From the NCBI GenBank assembly GCA_020632595.1, contig JACKFF010000017.1, positions 1 through 64,000 of the forward strand: a stretch of DNA of 64,000 nucleotides, read 5' to 3'. The position numbers were made by a program, and so were the translations under genes. Under the pieces are notes generated by a model that ran no database searches, was not told the DNA's origin, and saw only the letters and a program-made list of their open reading frames with translations. Below, piece after piece: positions 52,606 through 61,801 of the stretch. This DNA comes from Nitrospiraceae bacterium (lineage in GTDB: Bacteria; Nitrospirota; Nitrospiria; Nitrospirales; UBA8639). Each line of letters begins with the position of its first letter. Position 1 is the first letter of the stretch.

Positions 52606-53467
52606 ACCATTCAACAACAAGATAGGTAAAACCTGGTCGGGGATTTCCAATCATCCGTCATGGGAAGGGAGTGTCATCATAAATCTGGATTTGAATGGTA
52701 AAATGGCCTTGGTGACGGCGTCCTCAGGAGGCATCGGGCTGGAAATCGCGCGTGCTCTCGCTGCCGAGGGCGCCAAAGTTGTGATGAACGGTCGTACGCA
52801 GGCCAGTGTGGAGCAAGCTATGGCGGAGATCCGGGCCGATCTTCCCCATACAGAGATGATCCCTCTTGTGGCTGACAACGGGACTGACGCCGGTTGCAAT
52901 CTCACCATCTCCCAGGTGCCCAAGGTCGATATTCTGATCAACAATCTCGGCATCTACGAGGCTGTCGGATTTTTCGAGGAAACAGATAAGGCGTGGCAGA
53001 GGATGTTTGAGATCAACATCATGAGCGGCGTGCGGCTTGCCCGCCATTACCTCCACGGCATGCTTGAACGTGGTCACGGGCGAGTCGTCTTCATTTCAAG
53101 CGAATCGGGCGTCTCCCCGGCTCCCGAAATGGCCCACTACAGTGCAACCAAAACCATGCAATTAAGCATCGCCCGCTCGTTGGCCGAACTCACCAAAGGG
53201 ACGGAGGTCACGGTCAATTCAGTGCTCCCGGGACCTACCCGCACGGAAAGCGTGGAGAAGTTCATCCGGAACATATTCCCTGATCTTCCGCCCGCGGAAG
53301 CCGAACGCCGTTTTATGTCAGAGAATCGCCCGACTTCCCTGATCGGTCGGCTGATTGATCCAAAAGAAATAGGAGAGATTGTGGCGTTTGTCTGTAGTGC
53401 CTGCGCCTCAGTGATCAATGGGTCTTGTATCCGGGCTGAAGGCGGTCTCGTGCGGACAGTCTTTTGA
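52571..53467 (+). CDS. Short-chain dehydrogenase/reductase (classical SDR)
   Basis: The conserved part starts near base 52676: LNGKMALVTASSGGIGLEIA with the TGxxxGIG-like cofactor motif (here TASSGGIG), NNLGIY, catalytic Ser in FISSESG and the Y-x3-K pair in AHYSATKTMQL. The C-terminus holds VNSVLPGPTRTE. Substrate unknown. The frame overlaps the end of selO. The first possible start, GTG 52571, would add a non-conserved 35-residue tail. AAGGGAG lies 4-7 bases before ATC/ATA codons (52676/52679), so a rare start or TTG 52691 may be used. The true start is unresolved. Confidence 0.9.
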   Translation: MSHRLSFRALREPFNNKIGKTWSGISNHPSWEGSVIINLDLNGKMALVTASSGGIGLEIARALAAEGAKVVMNGRTQASVEQAMAEIRADLPHTEMIPLVADNGTDAGCNLTISQVPKVDILINNLGIYEAVGFFEETDKAWQRMFEINIMSGVRLARHYLHGMLERGHGRVVFISSESGVSPAPEMAHYSATKTMQLSIARSLAELTKGTEVTVNSVLPGPTRTESVEKFIRNIFPDLPPAEAERRFMSENRPTSLIGRLIDPKEIGEIVAFVCSACASVINGSCIRAEGGLVRTVF

Positions 53468-53586
53468 TGGAACAGACCAATAAGCAGAAACACCCCTTTG
53501 AAAAATCCTTGTATGTAATCAGGAAAACAACAGAAGGAGCAATCCGCTTCTTGGTAAGGAGCGGGCTGAGGGGATAGAGTGATTCC

Positions 53587-54270
53587 ATGCGCATGATTCT
53601 TCTTTTTCTCCTTCTCATGATTATTGTCTTGGGACCCCAACTGTGGGTGTGGTGGGTCTTCCGCCAATATCGTCAACACCGTGAGGATCTTGGAGGGACG
53701 GGTGGGGAGTTAGCGCGTCATTTGCTCAATCGGTTCGGTTTGCAACGAGTGCGAGTTGAGCCCACGCCGATGGGAGACCATTACAATCCCGAAACCAAAG
53801 TCGTTGGTTTGAACCCGAAGCATTACAACGGCAGATCCCTCACCGCGGCAGTCATCGCGGCGCATGAAGTCGGCCATGCGTTGCAAGATCATGAGGGCTA
53901 TACCCTCTTGAAAGATCGAACCCACCTGATCAAATTTGCACAAAAAGCCGAAAAGGCCGGGTCCTATCTGATGTTGGGTATTCCGGTCCTGGCTGGAGTA
54001 ACCAGGATCCCTGCCGTGGGTCTTGCCGTCTTAGTCGTGGCGATTGGAACCATGAGTGTCTCTGCCATGGTGCATCTCATCACCCTACCAGTGGAATGGA
54101 ATGCCAGCTTTCGTCGAGCCCTGCCGATCCTCAGAGAAGGCGGATATCTGGCACCTCCGGATTTGCACGGCGCCAAACGTATCCTCACCGCCGCCGCCCT
54201 CACCTATGTCGCCTCCTCTCTCTTCAGCCTGGTTAACATGTGGAGATGGATTCGGCTGGTCCGCCGCTAA
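53587..54270 (+). CDS. YugP-type membrane zinc metallopeptidase (Zn_peptidase_2)
   Basis: 227 residues. An N-terminal helix, the zinc motif AAHEVGHALQDHEGY near residues 96-110, two further membrane segments (YLMLGIPVLAGV; VGLAVLVVAIGTMSVSAMVH), and LPVEWNASFRRALPIL are all typical of the YugP/DUF family PF04298. The preceding strand GDHYNPETKVVGLNPKHYNG is also characteristic. The substrate is unknown. It starts with ATG at 53587. Confidence 0.9.
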   Translation: MRMILLFLLLMIIVLGPQLWVWWVFRQYRQHREDLGGTGGELARHLLNRFGLQRVRVEPTPMGDHYNPETKVVGLNPKHYNGRSLTAAVIAAHEVGHALQDHEGYTLLKDRTHLIKFAQKAEKAGSYLMLGIPVLAGVTRIPAVGLAVLVVAIGTMSVSAMVHLITLPVEWNASFRRALPILREGGYLAPPDLHGAKRILTAAALTYVASSLFSLVNMWRWIRLVRR

Positions 54271-54441
54271 CTAAGTGTGGGGGATAAATTCAGTAAATCC
54301 GGGACCGACAAGCCGATCGAAAATGGGAAGTCTTCTTCCCGACGTTAGGCCTTATTTTTCGCTGATGCACGTGCCAAGTTTCCTGAATTGGCTTAGCACC
54401 ATTTTTCAAATTAATGGCCGGGCAGGGCTGGAATTTCTTCC

Positions 54442-55122
54442 ATGAACGGACGATTGGGCTGCCTTCCGATTTTCCTATTTCTGCTGCTGCTCTTCCTGCT
54501 GCCACTCGTGTTTGCCCAATTCATGGGCCTGGCCCTGGCCAAACTGCGATTGGACCCCTCTGTCGCGATGTTTGTGATCGTGGGAATTTTCCTGGGGAGT
54601 GTCGTCAATATTCCCTTTACCCGTATTACCCGTCAGGATGAAGTGATTGCTCACCCCTACCCTCTGTTTGGTTTTCTGGACATTGGGTCTCACCTCCAAC
54701 GAAGCCCGAATGAAACCATCCTGGCCGTCAATTTGGGAGGCTGTGTGATTCCCACGCTGGTGGCGGTGTATGAAATTCTTCAAATTCTTAGGGACTCCTG
54801 GATCTACCTCCTTCCGATCGTGTTGGCGATAACCATCAATACAGCGGTTTGCTACCGGCTGGCGAAGCCGGTCAAGGGAATCGGTATCGCCATGCCGGCA
54901 TTGGTGCCGCCGCTGGTGGCAGCGCTGACAGCACTACTCCTTGCCCCCGAGGAAGCACCATCGGTGGCCTTTGTTGCCGGGGTGTTTGGTCCCCTCCTGG
55001 GCGCTGATGTCTTGCACATACGGGAGATCCCGCGCATCGCGACGGGCATGGCCAGCATCGGGGGAGCCGGCACCTTTGACGGCATTGTCCTCTCGGGAAT
55101 CCTGGCCGCCTACCTGGCGTAA
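54442..55122 (+). CDS. DUF1614-family integral membrane protein
   Basis: 226 residues with about seven hydrophobic segments. GSVVNIPFTRITRQDE, AVNLGGCVIPTLVAVYEI and the final GASIGGAGTFDGIVLSGIL-like region (read as ASIGGAGTFDGIVLSG) are typical of the DUF1614 family. It has no known function. It is 170 bases after the YugP-type protease on the same strand. Confidence 0.85.
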   Translation: MNGRLGCLPIFLFLLLLFLLPLVFAQFMGLALAKLRLDPSVAMFVIVGIFLGSVVNIPFTRITRQDEVIAHPYPLFGFLDIGSHLQRSPNETILAVNLGGCVIPTLVAVYEILQILRDSWIYLLPIVLAITINTAVCYRLAKPVKGIGIAMPALVPPLVAALTALLLAPEEAPSVAFVAGVFGPLLGADVLHIREIPRIATGMASIGGAGTFDGIVLSGILAAYLA

Positions 55123-55750
55123 CCCTATAACAAAAATGGTGCGATGTGTTGTAATTTTGGCTACACAGCAGTGAGGGACACAATATTGATTCCGGCGTGG
55201 CCGATGGGGTCGGTCCCCAATGGGTTGAGTCGTTCCTGATGACTGTCGCGAGCATTCACTCGCCTGACGGATGGGAACCGGTATGAGCTGGTCCTACTGA
55301 GTCCGGCAAAGAGGCGCCCGGGCATCCCACCAAAAAATTTTCTACCCATTTTAATTCCAATATTCAGAAATTTTAAAAGAAAAGATATGATACTATTTCG
55401 ATCCGTACAGGTTCTGAGCCTATCACAACTCTAAAGACCCAAATTAAAACGCCCCTAAAAATTCTAGTTTCTCCACCTAAATCTATATTCGAGTTGCAGG
55501 ATACTTCGATTTTTGTCTTTACTGTAGGCTCAGCCATGGACTGATAATTAAAATTTCCCGCTACGTGCGGGGTCGGGCTTCAGTATTGCCTCATGCCGGC
55601 ATTGGGAGCCCGAGAGAAAAAGTCGGCAGAATTCCAGGAATGTTGGATGGAGCAATAAAGGTGGGAATACACGGATTAACCTTAGAAGCGTGGCTGTACT
55701 CCTGATTGCGGGATAGACGTCCGAAAAGAAGAATGCACGTTTATGCTCAC
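55123..55750. other. Intergenic region, no supported gene
   Basis: About 630 bases between convergent genes. AT-rich around 55350-55460 and 55530-55560. No terminator-like hairpin or gene seen. Confidence 0.35.
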
Positions 55751-57046
55751 TTATTGGCAATAACCTCCGCTCGAAGTGTTGCGGCCCATCCAGACTCCCC
55801 CGGCGAAGTTACATGAGGATTCGTTCGTGGCCTTTCCCCTTTCGGCCTGGCGAGCAAGGGCTTCGGCTTCCATTTTGTCAAACTCTTTTCCTTTTTCCCG
55901 CATGTATGCCAATCGTTCGTTGTGGTTGCGAAAGGTGACCCCTACGGGATCGGCCGGGCAGCGTAGAAATCCAAGCGTCTTCTGCTCTTCCTCATTTCGG
56001 AAGCCGATGCAGTTGGAGTAATTGTTGAGCCAGCGCGCCCAATAGTTTCCGTCCGGATGTCCAAGGCTGGCGGCTTTCTTAAACGTTTCGATTGCAAGTG
56101 CCCGGTTTTGTGGCACGCCCATGCCGAATTCATACATGCGACCCAAAGCGAACGCTCCATCCTTGTACTTCGGTGCGCTCAGGGAATATAGGCGAAAGGC
56201 TTCAGCCCAATTCTCTCCCACACCCTTTCCCAATTCGTACATTAGGCCGAGTGTTTTCTGGGCAATGGCATTCCCCTGATCGGCGGATTTGCGGTACCAC
56301 GCCACAGCCTGACTTTCGTTTTTCGGGACACCTTCGCCAAATTCGTATTGGACGCCGAGCGATAGCTGGCATTGATGGTTGCCCATGTCCGCGCACTGGC
56401 GATACAGCCTGGCGGCCTTGTCGTATTGCTTCTGTTTGTAGGCGCGATAGGCTTCCTCTTTGATGCTCTGTCCGGCTTTGGGGTGCAAGCGATCCTGTTC
56501 GTGCTTTTCAATAAATTTCGGCGCGGCCTTGTCCCCCAGGGTTGCGGCCTTGTCGAGAAGCTCTCGCGCCTTAGCTTCGTCGTGCGGTACGCCCAAGCCG
56601 AGACGGTATAATTCTGCCAGGCGCCGAACGGCTGCAGGGTTTCCATTATCCATGCCTTTTTGATACCACTTGGCTGCAGTAGCGGGGTTTTCTGGAACTC
56701 CGTTTCCTTTTTCATAGAGGATGCCCAGGACAAGTGGTGCCCGCTTGTCACCGGCATTGGCGGCTTTTTCCAACCAGGGGAGCGCCTTGTTGATATCATG
56801 TTGCACGTAGAGATGAATCGCTCCCGCGCAAAACATGGAATCCACTTTGCCGGATTTCGCCGCGACAAGATGGCTCTGCAGGGCGATACCGGCCGGTGAT
56901 TTCCCAAGGCAGTCTTCTTGAAACGAGCCTGCGGCAAAGAGAAGACTTCCGGACAATATTCCGCCCAGCACGAACCACGCCAGAATGAACTGGTGCGTGT
57001 GGACAGAAGAAAAAATTGAGAAGTAGGAGGAAAACGGTATCCGCAT
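55751..57046 (-). CDS. Exported Sel1-repeat (SLR) protein
   Basis: The ATG at 57046 follows GGGAGGT at 5 bases and gives 431 residues with a signal sequence. About six Sel1-like repeats are seen, of the type A...LG.LYE.G.GVP.N...A..WY.KA...G, for example VLGILYEKGNGVPENPATAA and ALGRMYEFGMGVPQNRALAI. SLR proteins mediate protein contacts, often in the envelope. The C-terminal tail has cysteines (SSCNFAGG, GGYCQ). Confidence 0.88.
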   Translation of the reverse strand: MRIPFSSYFSIFSSVHTHQFILAWFVLGGILSGSLLFAAGSFQEDCLGKSPAGIALQSHLVAAKSGKVDSMFCAGAIHLYVQHDINKALPWLEKAANAGDKRAPLVLGILYEKGNGVPENPATAAKWYQKGMDNGNPAAVRRLAELYRLGLGVPHDEAKARELLDKAATLGDKAAPKFIEKHEQDRLHPKAGQSIKEEAYRAYKQKQYDKAARLYRQCADMGNHQCQLSLGVQYEFGEGVPKNESQAVAWYRKSADQGNAIAQKTLGLMYELGKGVGENWAEAFRLYSLSAPKYKDGAFALGRMYEFGMGVPQNRALAIETFKKAASLGHPDGNYWARWLNNYSNCIGFRNEEEQKTLGFLRCPADPVGVTFRNHNERLAYMREKGKEFDKMEAEALARQAERGKATNESSCNFAGGVWMGRNTSSGGYCQ

Positions 57047-57304
57047 ACGGGACCTCCCGGGGAAAGGAGAATGCGCCAAAGATTACTGCCGGATATTTAA
57101 GGTGTCAATGCAATGCGTTAGAAAAGCAGATGGGTCAGAATAGCCCGCTGTTCTCGGGAAAAACCCAAGTGCCAGGGAAATGTTAAGCGCTGGCTCTTCT
57201 TCTTTTATGGCGGATAAGGTAATTTGGTGCCCCATAGATCTTCGCCGATTTTGATTATTAGACGCTCAAAGCATTCTTACGAATGCGGGTGGAAATTCTA
57301 AGCG

Positions 57305-57919
57305 ATGGAGATGAACCAGCCTCCTGGACTCAGCAAGCCTGCCGACACTCACTCGGCTGAGACACCTATGTCTCCGGAGTTGTGGACTATTGGCCATTCG
57401 ACGCGACCTATTGAGGAATTCGTCGGGGTACTTCAATCACATGGCATTCAAGTGCTGGTCGACGTCAGAACGATTCCGTTTTCCCGACGCAATCCGCAGT
57501 TCTACCAGGAGACTCTTGCCCAGAGTCTTCGTGAAACCGGGCTGCAGTATCGGCACATGCCGGAGTTGGGAGGTCGGAGGAAAACCCGGCCGGATTCGGT
57601 GAATGTGGGATGGCGGAATGAGGGTTTCCGAGGTTACGCGGATTACATGCAAACTCAAGAGTTTTGGGATGGGCTGGAGGAACTGGTGAATATCGGACAG
57701 CAGTCACCATCAGCCGTGATGTGCGCGGAAGCGGTTCCTTGGCGCTGCCACCGGACGCTCATAGCGGATGCATTGGTCATCCGTGGTTGGACGGTCCACC
57801 ACATCATCTCGGCAAGTTCTCTCAAAACACACACCCTCACGCCCTTTGCCAAATCTGACGCAGGTCGCCTCACCTATCCGACTGAGAGTTCATCGGATCT
57901 CAATCTTCGGCTCTTCTAA
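57305..57919 (+). CDS. DUF488-family protein
   Basis: 204 residues. The core motifs of DUF488 are present: WTIGHSTRPIEEFV, VDVRTIPFSRRNPQF, MPELGGRR, GFRGYADYMQ and VMCAEAVPWRCHRTLIADAL. The conserved Cys/His set in the last motif suggests a catalytic or nucleotide-binding role, but the function is not known. It has an N-terminal Pro-rich extension of about 25 residues. Confidence 0.85.
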   Translation: MEMNQPPGLSKPADTHSAETPMSPELWTIGHSTRPIEEFVGVLQSHGIQVLVDVRTIPFSRRNPQFYQETLAQSLRETGLQYRHMPELGGRRKTRPDSVNVGWRNEGFRGYADYMQTQEFWDGLEELVNIGQQSPSAVMCAEAVPWRCHRTLIADALVIRGWTVHHIISASSLKTHTLTPFAKSDAGRLTYPTESSSDLNLRLF

Positions 57920-58034
57920 CAAAAGAGTGGAAACGTGGGCTTGAATTTGTTGGCTGAAAGACTCTCCGGAATGGGTAATTTACGATTCCAATACGATCGG
58001 CGGCGGACACCCGCATAAACAAATTTTGCTGATA

Positions 58035-58067
58035 CGGTTCCCCCTGGGGTTATGCCAGGGGGAACCG
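58035..58067. terminator. Perfect 13-bp hairpin between convergent genes
   Basis: CGGTTCCCCCTGG, a 7-base loop and CCAGGGGGAACCG, between the DUF488 and BON-domain genes. No T-run follows, but the position suits a shared bidirectional terminator. Confidence 0.6.
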
Positions 58068-58169
58068 CCCGGAGGTGCCTAATAGGCAACATGCCGTGGG
58101 CCCATATGACCTTGGAAATTTTCAACCCTCCCATATTGGGTAGGAGATTGTGAAATTTCGATATCCCGG

Positions 58170-58526
58170 TTAATTCTTCTGGGAAAGCGCTTTTGGCTTT
58201 ATCGCTAATTTATTGACGACCTTCTGCACTCCCTCCGTCTTTTTGGCAATTTCCACAGCTCGTTCGATCTGATTTTGTGTTTCAACAAATCCACTTAACA
58301 TGACCGTGCTTCGGTACGTATCAACCTCAATTTCAAACGCATCCACCAGGTCATCGGCAATCAGTGATGATTTGACGGATGAGGTGATCACGGCATCGTC
58401 AACCGTGGTTCCGACGGTCCGCCCATGTGGATCACTGGCACATGCTGAAAATGCCAATGCACATGCCACACTGAAGACCACTAGCATGGTTTTGACTTTC
58501 AGTTGATTGGTGAAGGTGTTGATCAT
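58170..58526 (-). CDS. BON-domain lipoprotein (OsmY-like)
   Basis: 118 residues. A lipoprotein signal (VVFSVACALAFSAC) is followed by one BON domain: DDAVITSSVKSSLIADDL, EVDTYRSTVMLSGFVETQNQ and EGVQKVVNKLAI. BON proteins bind membranes or phospholipids and are often stress-induced. AAAGGAGAA precedes the ATG. Confidence 0.9.
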   Translation of the reverse strand: MINTFTNQLKVKTMLVVFSVACALAFSACASDPHGRTVGTTVDDAVITSSVKSSLIADDLVDAFEIEVDTYRSTVMLSGFVETQNQIERAVEIAKKTEGVQKVVNKLAIKPKALSQKN

Positions 58527-58772
58527 AACAATTCTCCTTTTGTGAAATGAAAGTTTTTGGACACAGCCTTGATGCCATTCAGTAATAGACTGAGTCAGTA
58601 TGATTCAAAGAGGGGAGAAGCAGAATTGATAAAAACCCTTGATTGTTGACTAGAAGTGCCTGGGTTCGGGGGTCGTCAGAGCAGAAATAAGTTAGGAGGT
58701 CTGAGAAAAGGTTTGGAAAGCAAACAGGAAGCGGGTATGAACAGGTCGAGGTAGTTGTAAAAATCGGGTTGT

Positions 58773-59090
58773 TTAATCTCCTTTTGCTTTTATCTGATCC
58801 AGGAGAGTTTCAACGGGAGTAGTGAGACTTTTGCTGCGGTTGCAGGCCTGACAGGCCGGGACGACGTTGCCTCTGGTACTTTTTCCTTTCCTGGCCAATG
58901 GCACCACGTGGTCCATGGTCAGGTTTTCCGCTCCCACTTGCTGATGACAAAAGTGGCACTCCCCTTTTTGGATCTGAGCCTTCCACCATGGGGTTTTCCG
59001 TAATTTTTTCCCGTTTTCGCGCTCAATCCGTATATGTCGTCGGATCGTGTCATCGTCACCGAGTGAGTAGAACTGTTCTGGTTGGGTCAT
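58773..59090 (-). CDS. HNH endonuclease-domain protein
   Basis: 105 residues. Zinc-binding CHFCHQQ and CQACNRSK frame the HNH core MDHVVPLARKGKSTRGNVVP. The compact size fits a stand-alone McrA-type HNH nuclease. No phage, intron or restriction genes are adjacent, so the target is unknown. The start region QFYSLGDDDTIRRHIR is typical of a large bacterial group of such proteins. Confidence 0.88.
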   Translation of the reverse strand: MTQPEQFYSLGDDDTIRRHIRIERENGKKLRKTPWWKAQIQKGECHFCHQQVGAENLTMDHVVPLARKGKSTRGNVVPACQACNRSKSLTTPVETLLDQIKAKGD

Positions 59091-59528
59091 AAGGGAAGGT
59101 GGCCTCTGTTTATAATGCTTTATGCGGACTTATGACTTTTGAAGTCATGAGCCGGGTTAACCTGCTTGGGTCTGTTGAAAAAAGCCGCCAGCGGCGTTCT
59201 CGCCACTTTTCCGTGCTCACGTACGACGCGTACGCTCCGCGCGCAAAAACGGCTGCGGCCTTGCTGGACGGACTTTTTTGAACCGACCCGGAGCCTTTGA
59301 TGGGTAAACTAATCCTGGGCAAATTTTCCCTTGAACATCTTTATTATTCAACACTCCCTGCTTTGAAAGATTGTAGCGCTTGGGTCGGCGATTTTTAAAG
59401 ACAAGGAGGTTTTCACGCCCGGGCACAGATTCTTCGCGGGGCCTCAGGATGCCAATGATTTGAAGCGGGCTCTTACCGCCAGGTGGTGTTCGTGCAGCGT
59501 TTGATAGGGAAATCGAATGTTTTATAAC
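59091..59528. other. Intergenic region containing a palindromic repeat
   Basis: About 440 bases without a supported gene. The main content is the imperfect palindrome at 59168-59288. A plus-strand frame across it is only the translation of that repeat. Confidence 0.5.
59168..59288. repeat. About 120-bp imperfect palindromic intergenic element
   Basis: The left arm starts CTGTTGAAAAAAGCCGCCAG and the right arm, read in reverse complement, starts GGTTCAAAAAAGTCCGTCCA. The centre is GTACG-ACG-CGTAC. The arms match with several mismatches. Such elements are usually dispersed in many copies, but only one copy is in this window, so that is inference. Confidence 0.6.
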
Positions 59529-60329
59529 TTAATCCAGCGCCAGAGTCAGGCATTTGGCGGAGCCGCCGGCTTTGAGGAATTCATCCAGTTCTACCGGGTG
59601 GGTGGTATAGCCCTGCTTGTGTAACCATGCCATTGTTTCCGGGCATCCGGTCGGCAGTACGACATGGCGGTCGATACACACCGCATTGCAGGCAAACCGC
59701 TCGCCTTCCTGGGGTGGGACGGCAAATCGTTTTTTCTGTTCTATGCGAGAGGCCAGCACGGTTTGGGCGTACGTATCGAAACACGGGGGAAAGTACAGGA
59801 GCTCTCCTCCACTGAGTGGACAAAAGCAGGTATCCAGGTGGTAAAACCGTTGATCCACCAGTTCCACAGGCATGATTTCTTTCTGGAAAATTTTCGACAA
59901 TTGGACATAGGCTCGGATATCACTGCGTTGCCGGTAGCCGCCGATCCAGAAATCTGGAAATCCCAATAAGTCCCCGGCCCCTTCAAAGTGTATTCCGGCG
60001 TCAAGGTTGATGACTTCATAGCCCTTCTTAATAAACCAATCAATGAAATATCGTTCCTCACCCTGCCGTTCCGGGTGGCGGAATTGACTGGGTACAGCCT
60101 TTCCGCCGTGGATGACACCCGCATTGGCGGTAAACACCAGATCAGGCAGTTTTGGTACCGGTTCCATAAATTCAAGTTTGGCTCCAACCTCGTTTTCCAG
60201 TACCTGAGTCAGCGTCTTCCATTGGGTTCTGGCACGATCTCCATTGGATTGATTGGACATTCTCATCCATGGATTAATTTCATATTCGATACCAAAATAA
60301 TCCGGCGGGCACATCAGTAAACGGCTCAT
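59529..60329 (-). CDS. Amidinotransferase-fold arginine dihydrolase-like enzyme (ArgZ/AgrE N-terminal type)
   Basis: 266 residues of the arginine deiminase/DDAH superfamily. Motifs are LLMCPPDYFGIEYEINPWM, the substrate-binding LPDLVFTANAGVI, HFEGAGDLLGF, YHLDTCFCPLSGGE and the C-terminal catalytic Cys in GGSAKCLTLAL. The N-terminal half of cyanobacterial AgrE, and ArgZ, share these features and convert arginine to ornithine, CO2 and two ammonia. It is 15 bases downstream of the LOR/SDH gene, whose family is the other half of AgrE. Deiminase (citrulline-forming) activity is an alternative. Confidence 0.85.
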   Translation of the reverse strand: MSRLLMCPPDYFGIEYEINPWMRMSNQSNGDRARTQWKTLTQVLENEVGAKLEFMEPVPKLPDLVFTANAGVIHGGKAVPSQFRHPERQGEERYFIDWFIKKGYEVINLDAGIHFEGAGDLLGFPDFWIGGYRQRSDIRAYVQLSKIFQKEIMPVELVDQRFYHLDTCFCPLSGGELLYFPPCFDTYAQTVLASRIEQKKRFAVPPQEGERFACNAVCIDRHVVLPTGCPETMAWLHKQGYTTHPVELDEFLKAGGSAKCLTLALD

Positions 60330-60344
60330 GATATTGGTTTCCTG

Positions 60345-61583
60345 CTACCCTTTCCAGCCGAGTTCACGGGCCAGTTCCCATAAGAAAGAAGAAGAATCCA
60401 TCACCAGTCCGACGGCTTGGAAGCTTCCACGGTCACTCAGCTTTGTGGGAACGGCGGGATTGATGTCGACACAGACGGTAGGTACCGATGCCGGTAGCAA
60501 ATTTCCCGTCGCCACGGCATGCAGAGTGGAGGCCACCAACAAGGCCAACCCCACGCCGGGAATGGCAGCGCGCATGGCTTCCTGGGCTTTAATGGAATCG
60601 GTGATGACGTCCGGCAAAGGGCCGTCGTCGCGAATCGTCCCGGCCAATACCATCTGGACTCCCTGTCGTACGCAGGCCGCCATGATCCCTTCTTTGATGA
60701 GGCCACCCTTGACGGCTTGCTGAATGCTTCCCAGGGCCCGGACACGATTGATGGTGCGAAGATGATGCTCGTGTCCATGGGGCACCGAACGGCCAATACC
60801 CAAGTTATATCCCAATGACGTACCGTATAGGCTGGCTTCCATGTCGTGAGCGGCCAGGGCATTCCCGCAGAAGAGCACGTGGACATACCCCGCTTCGATG
60901 ATCCATGCCAGGGCTTCCCGTCCTCCCGCGTGGATGATGGCCGGACCTCCGGCAAACAACACCTTTCCTGATCCTTTGCCCTCTTTTCGTTGTTGGTGGA
61001 TCGCCTTCATTCGCTTGGCCACATCGGCGATGATATGACGGTGAGGACGTTCGGAAGAAACCTGGGCTTCCATGAACCCGAACACATCGCGTTCTTTTGG
61101 TCGTTCCAGCGGGAATACCCGAACCCCTTTCCGCCCCGTAATGACCAGGTCGCCTTTTTTGACCGAGCCCATGGAAACCATTTGCGCGGACGGGGGAGAG
61201 GTCTTCAGCCTGATGACTAAATCCATTTCGGGTTGCGGAACATCGAGCCAATTTCCCTGCCAACGGATTTGAGTGGCCAGATGAGAGGTCGCGTAAAAAT
61301 CCTCCGGTAAAATTCCATCAGCCGGGGCTGGCTCAACCGTGCAGTCTTCCTCTGTCTCAACTACTGCCCCATGGGGTTGGATGGTTTTCAGGATTTCCTG
61401 TAGTAACTCCATCGTGGGAGCTTCAATCAGGATGGTAGCATGGGAAGTGTCTTCCCGTCGGGTTCCAACCGTGACTTCCGAGAGGGTGAAGGTCCCTCCC
61501 AACATGACAATGTCATCCAGCACCTTCGCGAGGATCAGTGAATCAATGATATGCCCTTGGATGGTGACGGTTTGAACGATCAT
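60345..61583 (-). CDS. LOR/SDH-type ornithine cyclodeaminase-like protein (TIGR00300 family)
   Basis: 412 residues. The N-terminal domain (VQTVTIQGHIIDSLILAKVL; FTLSEVTVGTRREDTSHATI) and the C-terminal Rossmann-type domain (VLFAGGPAIIHAGG, VHVLFCGNALAAHDMEASL, GTSLGYNLG, GNLLPASVP) match the LOR/SDH bifunctional-enzyme family. In cyanobacteria and some archaea, members convert ornithine to proline and ammonia. The adjacent arginine dihydrolase-like gene makes an arginine-to-ornithine-to-proline route likely, with ammonia released. First gene of the pair. Confidence 0.88.
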   Translation of the reverse strand: MIVQTVTIQGHIIDSLILAKVLDDIVMLGGTFTLSEVTVGTRREDTSHATILIEAPTMELLQEILKTIQPHGAVVETEEDCTVEPAPADGILPEDFYATSHLATQIRWQGNWLDVPQPEMDLVIRLKTSPPSAQMVSMGSVKKGDLVITGRKGVRVFPLERPKERDVFGFMEAQVSSERPHRHIIADVAKRMKAIHQQRKEGKGSGKVLFAGGPAIIHAGGREALAWIIEAGYVHVLFCGNALAAHDMEASLYGTSLGYNLGIGRSVPHGHEHHLRTINRVRALGSIQQAVKGGLIKEGIMAACVRQGVQMVLAGTIRDDGPLPDVITDSIKAQEAMRAAIPGVGLALLVASTLHAVATGNLLPASVPTVCVDINPAVPTKLSDRGSFQAVGLVMDSSSFLWELARELGWKG

Positions 61584-61801
61584 GATTTTATTTTACCATG
61601 AATTTCTGTAAAGGCTTGATGAAAAAAGTGCTCGGGGGTTATTGCTACGCGCGACGGCGAAGAGGGGCGTGGAATAGTTGTCGCTCATGATGCCATGGCC
61701 TATTTGGTCAGAACTTGTGAAGGAAACGGGGGAAGAATCATTCTCTTGCGTTTCCTGAGGGTGCTATACTAAGGATATCTATCATCCTGGGGGAACCAAA
61801 T

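Noticed and set aside
58773..59090. HNH protein as evidence of a mobile intron, prophage or defence island
   Set aside because: No integrase, terminase, methyltransferase or intron-like sequence is adjacent.
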